Below, piece after piece: positions 1-10,660 of a stretch of 64,000 bases of DNA. The notes below the pieces were generated by a model. It saw only the letters and a program-made list of their open reading frames with translations. It made no database searches and was not told the origin of the DNA. This DNA comes from Lepturacanthus savala (lineage: Eukaryota; Chordata; Actinopteri; Scombriformes; Trichiuridae). Numbering within the stretch: position 1 is the first letter of the stretch; each line of letters begins with the position of its first letter. A program made the position numbers and the translations under genes. Where the stretch lies: NCBI GenBank assembly GCA_030544235.1, contig CM060478.1, forward strand, positions 4,833,727 through 4,897,726, in the 5' to 3' direction.

Positions 1-750
1 CATGACATTCAAAGTTGTTGCTGTGTCAAACCGTTATTCTGTCGACATAAACAGAGCTTAGCTGAACACATTTGAAATGTATTGTTTTCTTATTTAAGAA
101 AATGTCAGCCTGACCCCTTTAACGTCTAATGGAGCATCACGCCCGTGACTTTTATAGTGCCGGTGCCATCAAATGTCAAGCGGCACGATGGATTTTATCT
201 CATCGCGGAATCTATCAAAGGCGCCGGCCAATCTGTGGAGGTGCAGAACAGGAGCTTATTTCTATGCTAATGGCGTTGACAAATGTGTTGTGATCCGCTT
301 GCCACTTTTGAGCGGATTTGAATTGTCCCCCTGAATTGAATTGTACTGTGAATTATCATATAATTGTATTTTCAGCCGTGATTTATGTGCACGTCGCGGC
401 TGGTGTGCTCCAGTTAGTTGGTTGTGGCATTTCCACAGCTGGTCTGACTCCAAACACTGCAGGATGTTTCTCTCCCTGTAAACATCAATCTTTTTCTTTT
501 TCTTTTACTGACCCCCCTCTTTCTGTCTTGCCTTTCATCCCTCGTTCACGTGTTCTTCCCTTCTCTCCCTCTGACCTCGTTGCTTTCATTCATTCATGCT
601 TTTTGCTTTTGTTCTTTTCCGTTCTGCTGGCGACGCTTTCCCTCGCTCCTTTATACTTTCCATCTTCCGTCATCTCTGTTTTTGAAGGGATGACAGTGAG
701 GTACGGTTCCCTCAGGGGTTATACAGTAGCTCTGTCTCCTTCACAGCAGG
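1..750. other. Upstream flank, no gene seen
   Basis: No coding exon is recognised. The 200-residue open frame at 318-923 is low-complexity (Phe/Ser/Leu from pyrimidine-rich DNA, then His-Thr from a CA repeat) and looks like chance. The stretch 490-680 is CT-rich. No repeat family is recognised before the CA tract at 752. Confidence 0.5.
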
Positions 751-751
751 A

Positions 752-790
<39 letters not shown>
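752..790. repeat. (CA)n microsatellite
   Basis: A CA dinucleotide run with one AAA interruption near 778-781. Simple sequence repeat. Confidence 0.95.
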
Positions 791-966
791 GTCATTGTTT
801 TTTTTGTATTTCCAGCATGCGCCACATTCTCTGTCCATCTCTTTTTCTATCAGCTTCAGTCTTGCCAAAACAATAAACCTGCAAATATACAGTGTGTATG
901 TGTGTATATTTACATATGCATAAGAAATCAACAAATATGGGTATTAACAATACTAATAAATACATC

Positions 967-1770
967 TGCAACAATTAATCAATGATTTGCTAACTATTAC
1001 ATTAATATCCAATTGATTTGAGTTGTTTTTTAAGAAGAAAATGTCCAAATTCTCTGGTTCCAGCTTCTCTTCTGATTATTTCCTGGTTTCTTTAGTCTCT
1101 CTAATAGTAAACGGATGATCTTTGGGTCGTGGACTGTTGCTCTGGATGAAAAACACATTTTAGGTTGAATCTTTAGCTTTGGAAACCACTGATCAATGTT
1201 TTACACCATTTTATGACCCACAGTGTGTTTTAGGTGAATCCTCCAATAAAACCCAGAACAGTTCAGATCTGAGACCTTTTAGACCTTTTTGTAGTATAAT
1301 ACAAGTTTAATTAGGTTAAACCAACTACATTTTGTTATTAATCTAGTATTAAGTGGACAAATTACTTAATTTTAGAGCTGCAATGTTTAGTCGATTAATC
1401 AATTAGTTGCCAAGTATTATGACACCATTTCATTAACCAAACAACTAATCGATTAATCATTTTAATAAGCGCTAGATTAATTTACTATCAGAATAGTTGT
1501 TCACGTTAGCTGCTAACTGCTCATTCAACGGTTATCATCCCGCTGACCAGCAGGAGCCACTAGTAGCCACTAAAACACTGAAACAATTGTGCAAATTTCA
1601 TAGAGAGTTCAGTCCTAAATGTAAAAATTCCATCTTTGATCAATTCTCCATCACCAACATGAGCTCGGTGGTTTTTCAGTGATTCACATGTTTCACCATT
1701 TCATCAATAGTTTAATTGACTATCAGAGTAGCCACTAATAAACATTAGTAGAGCACATTTCACACATAAA
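967..1770 (-). repeat. Two copies of the hAT-like 'CTGCAACTAATCGATTAATC' family
   Basis: Two adjacent pieces of the interspersed family that recurs throughout this window. Bases 967-1260 carry, on the minus strand, its core (GACTAAAGAAACCAGAAAAT type sequence), here read as TTTCCTGGTTTCTTTAG. A second piece at about 1374-1770 begins AGAGCTGCAATG followed by TCGATTAATCAATTAG. The TGCAGCTCT-type termini and length fit non-autonomous hAT elements of fish. The class is inferred from memory of such repeats, not from a clean target duplication here. Confidence 0.65.
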
Positions 1771-2270
1771 TGTAGCTCAAAATGTTTGAAGCAGACATTT
1801 AAAACATGTGTAGGAAGAGCACTAGACACTAAGAGGCAGTTAAGATGGGGAGGGGGAAACACCTAATGTAAAATAGAACAATAAGTAAAACTAATAGCGT
1901 GTACCATTTAATTTCTCTCTGAATTACATTATTACAGCCCTAACAATGGCAATAAATGTCGTGTGCATCGATGTGAGCCCCTCACGTTGCTGCTGTCTGC
2001 AGACCTTGCTCTCCGTTCAGCCACGAGCAGCTGTCCACATGGCTGTGTGTCACCTCGCCTCGTGTCCCCGGCCGCCCTCAATCACACACACTCCTGACAT
2101 TTGACATGATGTCATGTAATAGCCGAGCCTTCGGGGTAAGTCAACAGCGTCCACAAATCTGACCCAAACTGGTTGACAGGCAGCCGGCTCCGGTCTGTGT
2201 GAAGTGTGATATTGGTGGAACACATCACCCGGGTGGATTCTACTGGGATCTTTAGCTGGATTACTCATGT
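1771..2270. other. Upstream flank, nothing recognised
   Basis: Mostly unique-looking sequence, somewhat richer in GC at 1960-2240. No splice-flanked coding exon and no repeat ends were recognised. Confidence 0.4.
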
Positions 2271-2294
2271 GTGATGCTTTCAATAGACACAATG

Positions 2295-2765
2295 CACCTT
2301 TTTAGTGTAGAATATATATAGAGCTTTGGAAAAAAAAGATACTGCTGGATTTTTTTTTTTGTGAAATCACCATCTCTACATGTATTCATGTTAAATTCCA
2401 ACACCTCATTCTGCATAAAGAGGAACCAGGAGTGGAATAAAGTCACCCAAGAACTATGGTAAAAACTGTGCAGAGCATGACAAGATGCATGAAAGCTGTA
2501 ATTAAAAAATAAGGGTTGTTGCACATTGATTTCTGAACTCTTCTTAAGTGAAAACATTAGTGTTATGTTGTTCTAAAATGAATTTGATCTCGTTTCTTTG
2601 CAGTGTTTGAGGTCTGCATTTTCTGTTGTCATTTTCTGCAAATAAACGCTCTAAACTGTAATATTTTTATTTGGAATTTGGGGGAAATGTTGTTAGTAGT
2701 TTATAGACTCAAACAAAAATGTTCCCTTTGCCCAAACACATGCCTATAATTACACAGGATGCAAA
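2295..2765. mobile_element. Tc1/mariner-like transposon fragment (copy 1)
   Basis: Begins near AGAGCTTTGGAAAAAAAAGA, a decayed form of the GCTCTGGAAAAAA terminus. It runs through AAGAGGAACCAGGAGTGGAATAAAGTCACCCAAGAA to a tail with TTTATAGACTCAAACAAAAATG. A second copy at 12941-13490 is colinear with it. Minus-strand reading gives scraps resembling the C-terminal end of a Tc1-type transposase, with no intact frame. The 2.0-kb minus-strand open frames here are fragments of this relic. The Tc1-like assignment rests on recalled fish repeat sequence. Confidence 0.6.
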
Positions 2766-2767
2766 TG

Positions 2768-3173
2768 ACAACACCTACAATTTTCTCCTCCTTTTCATTT
2801 AAAGAAATACATTAGAAATATATTCACTACTAATTACACTTTGATTTTAAAACAGGAGAGATGACATAAGAAAAAAAGTGAAATTTCAACAGTTATTCCA
2901 TATTCAGTCAGTCTCCGGTTGCATTTCAAGTCAAAACATTTACTCATTGATTAATATTTAGTGTTTTAAGCAGCAGGTGAAGTTATCTTCTGTCCTATGA
3001 ACCATTTACAAATCAAAACTTTAAATATTTTGTATCTTGATCTCTGAAAGATTCTCACTGACTTCACATTTCTGTGAAGAAACAGGTTCTCACTGTTTAT
3101 GGTCATCCGGTGGTCAGATTGGACCCTTTAGTGGGCCGGTTCTGGCCCCTGCGCCACATGTTTGACACCACTG
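2768..3173 (-). repeat. hAT-like non-autonomous element, 'GTCAAACATGTGGCC' family (copy 1, left end unclear)
   Basis: Ends in GGGCCGGTTCTGGCCCCTGC then CACATGTTTGACACCACTG, the minus-strand form of a family whose plus-strand ends read CAGGGGTGTCAAACATGTGG. Colinear copies lie at 17124-17456, 46027-46439, 55066-55543 and 62960-63797. The element abuts the Tc1-like fragment at 2295-2765, so its left boundary is approximate. Confidence 0.65.
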
Positions 3174-3552
3174 TGTTGAATAAAACACAAAACTGAGGAT
3201 GACTACATTTCAGTATTTGAGTTCCTAATCAAAAAGTGCTTTGAGCTTCTGTTTTTTCCCCCTTTTCCTTTGACTGAGCTGCTGTCAATTTTCACCCACA
3301 GACAAATCTGCATACATCATCATACATCATCTGACACCACGTTCTTGTTAATCATCATTTTAATTTAGAAAATCATTCCTTAGCTGTGAGAATTAACTTC
3401 ATGCTGAGGTAATTTCTTTTTTTTCCCTTTTATTAGTTCTTTTGTTCGGTGCCTCGTGCTTTACATCGCAGAGCGCTTGGATCTGCAGCAGGATACAATT
3501 ATCTCTACTTAAACAGGGCTATTTTTGGGGGCCAATTTGTCCTTTCAGATGT

Positions 3553-3602
3553 CTGTCACACACACACACTCAGGGACACACACACACATACACAAACACA
3601 CT
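3553..3602. repeat. Imperfect CA-rich tract
   Basis: Interrupted CACACA runs (for example 3557-3570 and 3576-3602). Low-complexity sequence; the short open frame across it is not a gene. Confidence 0.8.
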
Positions 3603-3824
3603 TTCCATGAATAAAGCAGCGTTTATAATGCAGAGTTGTGTGATTGACAGGGCAGCGTGACAGCTGATTGGCAGCTATGACAGTGCGATAGGAGGAGGAG
3701 ATGGAAGAAGATTCTACGAAGGTTGTTGTAGCAGAAAACAGGTCGTGACTTGACGTTGGTCTGAGATGCTGCTACAAAATCTGACAGCAGGATTTAAAGG
3801 AGCAGTACGGCTTTTCTTATAGAA

Positions 3825-4068
3825 TAGTGATGAGTCGGTCGCAAACGAGTCGGCTCTTTAAAGTCAACGATGGAGCCGACTCACGTTGGTTTTTATTTAA
3901 ATTTTTACTGGAGGATTTAGTGTTTTAATACAAATCACAAGTCAAAACAGCGCTAAATTTGGATAAATTATAAAAGGTATAGAGAGTGGAGAGCCGTTTC
4001 TTCCATCTTCTTAGTGAGCTGAGCCAAATGATCCGGTTCACTAAAAAGAGACGAAATTCCCGTCACTA
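3825..4068. mobile_element. hAT-type MITE with 8-bp target duplication
   Basis: A 244-bp element. Left end TAGTGATGAGTCGGTCG with GAGTCGGCTCTTTAAAG inside it. The right end, read in reverse complement, starts TAGTGACGGG. It is flanked by TTATAGAA (3817-3824) and TTATAGCA (4069-4076), a 7/8 match and the 8-bp duplication expected of hAT insertions. The sequence matches a common fish short hAT type. No coding capacity. Confidence 0.8.
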
Positions 4069-4076
4069 TTATAGCA

Positions 4077-6840
4077 TGGCAGGAGTTTATAGAGTTGCTG
4101 AACATCATTCTCACTATATCCAGGCAAATTTAAAAGAAGAAACTTCAATATTGGTAATAGAGATACATTAGAAATGATAATCTGACATTTCTATTTCTTA
4201 GAAAACTCCTTTTGAGGTTTGCCGAACTGTTTTCAAGGTCCCACATGAAATCAAAATATCGTCCTTCATCTGCTGTTGATATTTATAATATCTGAAGTGA
4301 TTTGAATCAAAATGATCTCGTTTAAAACTGTATTTTGCTCGATTCATCTCGACTTCCAAACTGCTCATTGTGAGCGAACAGATGGACAAACGTGCAATCA
4401 AGGCTGATAAAGCGCGGCAATTTAATAGAGCCCATTAAACCATTTGCCGTCATCACATCAGTCTCTTAAAAGTGATTTATCTGTGGGTAAGCGCATTACG
4501 TGGGTTTTTCACTCAAATCACAGAGCGTGAGATTGATCAAGCCTCCAAAAGTCGTTCGGTTTGAGGACAACGCACCCAACAAATCTCAGAGGGACAAAAA
4601 AAAAAAAAAAAGGCGCCATATTGCTTTTTACTGCCCCAGCGTCCCCAGGCAGGACGCTGCCTAATCCAAACAATCAAAGGTGCTTTCATCCTGTTAAATT
4701 ATGAGCTTGTTTGCCTGCAATTAGTTTGGTGTGAACCAACTCTATTAGTGCGGCTCAGTGATTTCTCTTCTCTTTTCCTCCCGACAGATCTCTTGATCCG
4801 TGTTGCGTGCATAATTAACCATCAGTGATTGGCTTCTCGGTTGAAGGGAGAACACCAGTGAGCCGGGAGGAAGCTCATGCACATTTTCAAGGACCTACGA
4901 TCCTGACTGATTTTGGGAAATCGGGCCGCAATGCGCACATAAGGAGAAAGCTCGCAGATGTTCTTCTCTCTAATCTCAAACAAGCACATACAATGGCCAT
5001 AATGGTACATAGGTCTGCAGGATATTATTTAGATTATCAGGAAAAAGGGAGCAAATGCACATTATGTATGTCTGCAAAAATAATTATTATATTTAATATT
5101 TATCCTGTTCCATTTTAAAATTTGCCTTGTTGGGAACATGTGAATGTATTTGTGAGCCCAGTCGAAGAAGAATTTCTGTACAGACAAACAATTCTGTTCT
5201 ATTCTATCATCAGTTAAAATGATCTTCTGAGACATATCATGTGATAGAGTCATAAATTCTTAGAGCAGCAACAACATTGTTTTGTATTCTGTGCATGTAC
5301 AGTTGTTTAAAAAAAACCTCTCTGTGCTTCTTTGTCCAACATCACAGAGCAAATTATAGGAATTGAGAAGCTGTGGACATTCTGTCATATTAGACTTTTT
5401 GCTGCCATGATGTCACAAATGCTTCATGAAGTAATTTCCAATTCATGGCACAATACAATGAATAAAATGGAAAATTGCTGCAGTTTGGGTCATAATGTTA
5501 TGTTCTACAGCCCCAACACTGATTATTTCCTCTCTATCTTTCAGCGGTGAAAGTATAATTTACAATACAACTACATGTCAATTTATAGATTTATCAGCAA
5601 AGACTAAAAAATACACATCATGAGTTCTTCATGTTTTAAAGCCAGAGGGAGTTTGTTCTTATATCATGTAAGACTGAAAAACAAGAAAAAAACCCATTTC
5701 TTTTCCTTAAACAAGGACAAGAACGATTAATCAAAATAGTCACAGGTGAATTTTCTGCCAGACAGTTAGAAAGCTTCATTTATATCAATAATAGACACTT
5801 ATTGTGACTAAAAAGCTACTTTAGCATAGTCTAAATATTGTTTGAGTTAATAGTAGTTGGCCTAACTTAAAAAGTCTAGTGGAAAACGTTAACATATATA
5901 GTTTTTGTTGACCCAATGTTCCCAATTTTACAGTGCACCCTTGGAAATTTACATTACAAATACACAAAAGAGAGCAATACTATTCTGTAGCCTCATAGCG
6001 TGCAGGATGTTCTTAATGAAGTGGAAAGCCAACAAATGTCCACCTTTAGAAGATGGATCCAGGAGGTACTGTCTCTAGTCCACTTTGAAAAAAGTCAGAC
6101 GTACGTTAAATGGATCAGATGACAAATTTAATGAGGGAGGGAGTGGTTCCCATATAATGAATACATGAAAAAAGTTTAATTTCTAATTGATCACCCAGGC
6201 ATTATCATCATTCTGAGATTGCTATGGTCATTGCAAATCTGAAATCTTGTCAAATATTGATGGGACCCTTTTTATGTACTCTTGGTCCCAAAGGAGTGTT
6301 TATGGGGACATATGAGATTATGCTCTCTGACATTATATGTGCACAGATGTCCACCAAGCATATTGTGACTCCCACCCAACACTGTTGTCCTATAGGGTGC
6401 AGGTGCCAGATATCACCACCAGGTGGCTCTGAGCGATAGCACCTGTTTGAAGGTCCAATGTTACCAAACAGCTAAATATTCAAAGTGATCCAGAAACCAG
6501 GATTTCTTCTGCATCATCACCAAAATGTAACCATCTGTTCAAAGGTCAGTTCCGAACATTCACTGAAAATTTGACAAAAATCTGGCCAAAAGTGTTTGAA
6601 AGATCAGCAAGATATTGGAATCACAGGCACACAACTAACAGACTGCTGATATCCATTTGCCAATTATAGTGTTCCTCTAAAACAACTTCAAAATACATTA
6701 AAGTGCTTGAAAGAGTCTGAATGTATGTGATTATCAAACTATTCCTGGAGGGACCCAGGTCCCCAGAGTCCTCCTCCATTTTATTCTATCATTTATTCTT
6801 GACAAACACTGTTGGAGCTACGACACACAACGCTTCTTTC
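4077..6840. other. Upstream flank of B3GAT2, no gene seen
   Basis: No convincing exon. At 5815-5936 the sequence resembles a decayed transposon end, with GAGTTAA and TAACTTAAAAAGT motifs followed by TTTTACAGTG; this recalls the right end of the large CACTG unit at 26286-30922, but no partner end was found. There is a poly-A run at 4597-4612. Open frames of 60-113 codons here have no recognisable content. Enhancers could lie here but cannot be judged from one sequence. Confidence 0.45.
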
Positions 6841-6849
6841 TCTCTTTCT

Positions 6850-7411
6850 TTGTCTCCATCAGCTGGTTTTATTCTCTCTCTCCCTCTCTCTCTCTCTCTG
6901 CTCCTCCCCTCCTCCTGCCTCATTATCCTCAGCCTCAGAGCAGTGATGCTCCTCGGCGGCGCACATCGCTGCCTCATCACCGGCCGCTGCACGACGGATC
7001 TTCTCCGGCTTTTTTCTCCTGTGGAAACAGCCGCGGACGGCGGACCGGACATGGGAATTTAACGGCGGTGACCGTGAGTGAGCAGGAGGAGGAGGACAGG
7101 CGCCACAGGACGGCGAAGAAGCGCTCAAGTCCCATCCGACACAAGAAGAAGAGGAGGAGGAGGAAGAGGAGGAGGAGAGAGGGGGGGACACCGGGGAGAG
7201 AGTCCCGCCGGGACGGGGGAGCACAGCGGCGGATTTGGTGCTTCACAGAGTTTAGAATGATCTCAAAACGCTGTTTTTTTGTTGTTTGGTCGTGAATAAT
7301 ATAATAAAATCTGGAGGTTGCAGGAGTTGCGATCGGTGCTTTTTTTCCTCTTCCCCCCGGTTCGTGATGGAGTAAGTGAGAGCGCGGGCGCACGGTAACT
7401 TCATCCTCGCC
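6850..7411 (+). promoter_or_regulatory. B3GAT2: Putative B3GAT2 promoter / 5'UTR, GC-rich with upstream ORFs
   Basis: Composition shifts abruptly from AT-rich to GC- and CpG-rich from about 6930 through exon 1, as in a CpG-island promoter. A CT tract (6840-6905) precedes it, and a purine-rich GAG/GAA tract lies at 7082-7190. Upstream ATGs include 6946 (open to 7062, 38 codons plus stop), 7051 (within the same frame), 7257 (open to 7295, 12 codons) and 7367 (Met-Glu-stop, 7367-7375). The main ATG at 7412 follows 36 bases later. The transcription start is not visible and is inferred to lie in this interval. Confidence 0.55.
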
Positions 7412-7948
7412 ATGAAATCGGTGTTCTTCAGCCGCTTCTTCATCCTGCTGCCCTGGGTCCTTATCGTCATCATCATGATCGACATCGACAGCAAAAGGAC
7501 GATCCGGGTCCCGGCGGCCGGGCGGACCGGCAGGGCGCAGCGGGCGGCCCGGACCGGAGCCCCGGGGGCGGCTCCGGGCGCCCAGAACCAGTCCGCGCTG
7601 CCCGTGATCTACGCCATCACCCCCACGTACACGCGCCCGGTGCAGAAAGCGGAGCTGACCCGGCTGGCCCACGCCTTCCGCCAGGTGCCCCGGCTCCACT
7701 GGATCGTGGTGGAGGACTCCACGTCGCGCACGGAGCTGGTTGCGCGCTTCCTGGCGCGGTGCGGCGTGCCATACACGCACCTGAACGTGTTCACTCCGCG
7801 CAGGTTCAAGCGCGCCGGGATGCCACGCGCCACCGAGCAGAGGAATGTGGCTCTCACGTGGCTGCGGCAGCACCGGGCCCGGCGGGACGCAGGCGTGGTG
7901 TTCTTCGCGGACGACGACAACACGTACAGCCTGGAGCTATTCGAAGAG
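7412..7948 (+). CDS. B3GAT2: B3GAT2 coding exon 1 (residues 1-179): signal anchor, stem, first half of catalytic domain
   Basis: First coding exon of galactosylgalactosylxylosylprotein 3-beta-glucuronosyltransferase 2 (GlcAT-S). This is a type II Golgi membrane enzyme (GT43) that transfers glucuronic acid from UDP-GlcA to terminal galactose, for example in building the HNK-1 carbohydrate epitope. The protein starts MKSVFFSRFFILLPW, with a hydrophobic signal-anchor at about residues 9-24. A Pro/Ala/Gly/Arg-rich stem (31-58) follows, with an N-Q-S sequon at 59-61. The catalytic domain begins PVIYAITPTYTRPVQKAELT (64-83), and the metal/UDP-sugar-binding DDD is at 167-169 in FFADDDNTYSLELF. The start is ATG 7412, with G at -3 and A at +4; the N-terminus matches the vertebrate B3GAT2 type rather than B3GAT1 or B3GAT3. 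The exon ends GAG at 7948 with donor GTAACT, phase 0. The stem is shorter than in the mammalian protein as I recall it. High GC is usual for this exon. Confidence 0.93.
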
Positions 7949-8164
7949 GTAACTCACACCAACTGGTAATAAAGTCCATTAGAGCAGTTAAAGACGCATT
8001 TCTGGGAAGAACAAACACCAAAAACATGGTTTTACAAACAAAAAGTTCCCGGAAACAATCCAGAGCTGTTACTCTACAGTTTAGAATTAATTATCGTCAC
8101 AGTTTCTGCCTTCAGTCTCCAAAATAAAAGAAAAATGCTGCTATTGAAGTCAGTGTATCATTAT

Positions 8165-8525
8165 CAGGGCTGCAATTAGTCGATTCCGTCAACGATCAAA
8201 ACGATTAATCGATTAGCTATTTGGTTTGCAAAATGGTGTGAAATGTGATGACAGTTCACAACCCAAAGATCATCAGTTCACTATTATAGAAGACTAAAAA
8301 AACTGAAAATAATCAGAGAAGAGAAGCTGGAACCAGAGAATTTGGACATTTTCTTCTTAAAAATGATTCAAATCAATTAATCAATTATCAAAATAGCTTG
8401 TGGTTAACTGATTAATCAAATAGTTGCTGTAGAAGAAGTAAGATTGCAGCTGCAATAAGTTAATTAGTTGACAACTTCTTCATAGTCATAATAGTCGGCG
8501 ACTAATCGATTAATCGACTAATGTG
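8165..8525 (+). repeat. hAT-like 'CTGCAACTAATCGATTAATC' family copy
   Basis: Starts GGGCTGCAATTAGTCGATT and includes AATCGATTAGCTATTTGGTT. The core at 8262-8370 includes CATCAGTTCACTATTATAGA and AGAATTTGGACATTTTCTTC. It ends near GACTAATCGATTAATCGACT. Same family and orientation as the copies at 20475-21030, 23380-23648 and 50580-50815. Confidence 0.7.
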
Positions 8526-9111
8526 GCTCTAATCATGATATAATGATTCATGTTGTACCCGATATGCTGGTTGAGATGTTTTAATATTGTATTTGTTGTT
8601 TATTATTTGTAGATAAATTATTATCTGTCATACAATTCTCGTGTATATAACGTATCTAATCCTGCTGTAAAGTTGATTTGCACCACTGGAAGTTAGCTTT
8701 AGACGTTAGAACCATCCCTTCACAATAAATGGAGCGACTTCACGTTGGATTTTGTCCCTCAGATTGAGGTATTGATGCTATTCCAGCACCTTTATTCACA
8801 GCAGTAACACTATGAGGCTAAAGGGTCCATTTCCCCTTTTTTCTAGCCGTTAAACTGCGCAGGAGAAAAAAAAAAAAGTCGTTCACAGGCGTTCCCCCCA
8901 AATGGGATCATTTCAAAGAAATGGAAACATAGAAATTCAAAGATCCTTCATGTTGATGGGATCCCACCGGAGCTCCGTTAAACACCCCAGGGAGGCTGCA
9001 CACCCCGGTTTGAGAAAATCTCATTTCACCTGAGAGGCATTTACAAAAACCAATGTATTCTAGTGGTAGAAACTGGTACGGCTGCATTGACATTTGGTGT
9101 TAAAGGAGTAG

Positions 9112-9113
<2 letters not shown>
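8526..9113. other. B3GAT2: Intron 1, nothing recognised
   Basis: AT-rich intronic sequence with a poly-A run at 8865-8877. No exon or repeat ends identified. Confidence 0.4.

Positions 9114-9175
<62 letters not shown>
9114..9175. repeat. (TG)n microsatellite
   Basis: About 30 uninterrupted TG units, then GCGCGTGCATGC. Confidence 0.97.
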
Positions 9176-9178
<3 letters not shown>

Positions 9179-10109
9179 TGCATGCACAGAAGAAGAGAGA
9201 AATAGAGCGTTGAGTGAAGGCTTTAAATGAGAGCGAGAATAGAATAGATGAAGTGGGGAGTGATGCGGCTCTGATGGTGTTTATGGTGCACCAGCAGTGC
9301 CAGTTCCTTCAAATCTTCATCCCTGCAGCAACACTGGAACCAATTTTCCACAGATTCCCTCTCTACCACAGAATTAACTATCAGAATTGTGTGATTTTTA
9401 CAACGGTTTGATTGATATAAAGATGCTTTCTGGATTCGATTCATTTCCACTTTCTTACACCCGTGTTTGACCCTTTTTAAGCTCCGAGACTCTTATCTGT
9501 AAAGCTTTGAAGCAGGCCAACGTGATAACGTAATATAAAGTGCTGGGGAGAACATATCAAGTGTGAATCTGAGTGGAACAACAGATTGGTAACAGATAGC
9601 GGAAAGCTGATACACCCATGTAACTCCAGTGTGTGTGTGTGGACATCATCGCTGCTACGGTTTATGATAAAACCACATCGTCGTCTGACTGGAGACTTTC
9701 AGGTAATGAGGAGAGACGAGCCAACGGTGCAGCAATCCTCTCACTCTGTAACGTGTATAAACAGCTGCGGAAGAATGCTGCTCTGATTGCTGATTGCTCG
9801 TCTGATTACTGCCACAGGAAGATAGCTGGTACCAAATCTGAAATCGCTATCATTATCTAGGAAAAAAAATAAACTGTTGTTCTTTTTAAACTCACTGTGC
9901 ATTAGATTTATGCTCTAGAACGTCCTCATAAAATAAAGTTCAAATTAAAAAGAAATTATTGGGACAGTTTATATCTAAAAGATCAATTAAAACATGAGTA
10001 TTTACGGCTCCTTAACCTGATAAAATCTTAAAACCCCATGATATAGGGGCCAATGTTGAGTAAATTGCATGAGAAAACCTCATCTACAACACTAAATAAA
10101 GTATTGTTA
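9176..10109. other. B3GAT2: Intron 1, nothing recognised
   Basis: Open frames of 65-75 codons here have no recognisable content and lack splice context. No repeat family recognised. Confidence 0.4.
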
Positions 10110-10660
10110 CTGTTACAGTATCAATATATAGTCAATATCCACATCATCAATAGGAAAATTGTTTAATATACTATCAGTAGTAGGGCTGCTACTAACCACT
10201 ATTTTGATATTCAATTAAGATTTTAGCTGTTTGTGCAATTATTTAATTGGATCCTTTATAATCTCCTTTTTAAACATCTTACAGAATATATTCTTCATGT
10301 TTTGTAATGATCCTCAGTGTGATTTATATGATTTTATGGACAAATAATTGATCTTTGAACTCTTTTTATTAATCATTGAACTTTGCATTGCAGGCAATTT
10401 AGCTTATTTCAAGTTTGTTTTCCTGATTTGGGTCAGTTTGTTCTTGTTTTAAGTAAAGTGAAGTTTTTTTTTGCAATATTCTAACTATATTTGCTCTATA
10501 ACAGCAACATAAATTGATTCTGACTCTTCTGTAGTCACCTCACATGTTGTAGATTTATTATGATACCAGGTTTAAGTACAATAACCCTTGTGGTTGTAGA
10601 GATATTCCAGATTTATTAGCGTTTATAGCAGGGAAACTCAAAAATAAGCCTTGGGCTTAA
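10110..10660 (+). repeat. Unclassified interspersed repeat (copy 1), with inserted hAT-like fragment
   Basis: Colinear with 33098-33582 at clearly high identity; for example both contain TCCTCAGTGTGATTT, ATGATTTTATGGACAAATAA, CCTGATTTGGGTCAGTTTG, ACAGCAACATAAATTGATTC and GTTTAAGTACAATAACC. In this copy about 65 bases of the hAT-like family (GGGCTGCTACTAACCACTAT, about 10184-10250) interrupt the match. No terminal repeats or coding frame were found, so the class is unknown. Confidence 0.6.

Noticed and set aside
318..923. 201-codon plus-strand open frame
   Set aside because: Low-complexity Phe/Ser/Leu and His-Thr stretches from a CT-rich tract and a CA microsatellite; no splice context or domain.
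6977..7873. 298-codon open frame on the minus strand overlapping B3GAT2 exon 1
   Set aside because: It is the antisense of the GC-rich exon and 5'UTR. The translation is Arg/Pro/Gly-rich with no recognisable domain, as expected when stops are rare in GC-rich DNA.
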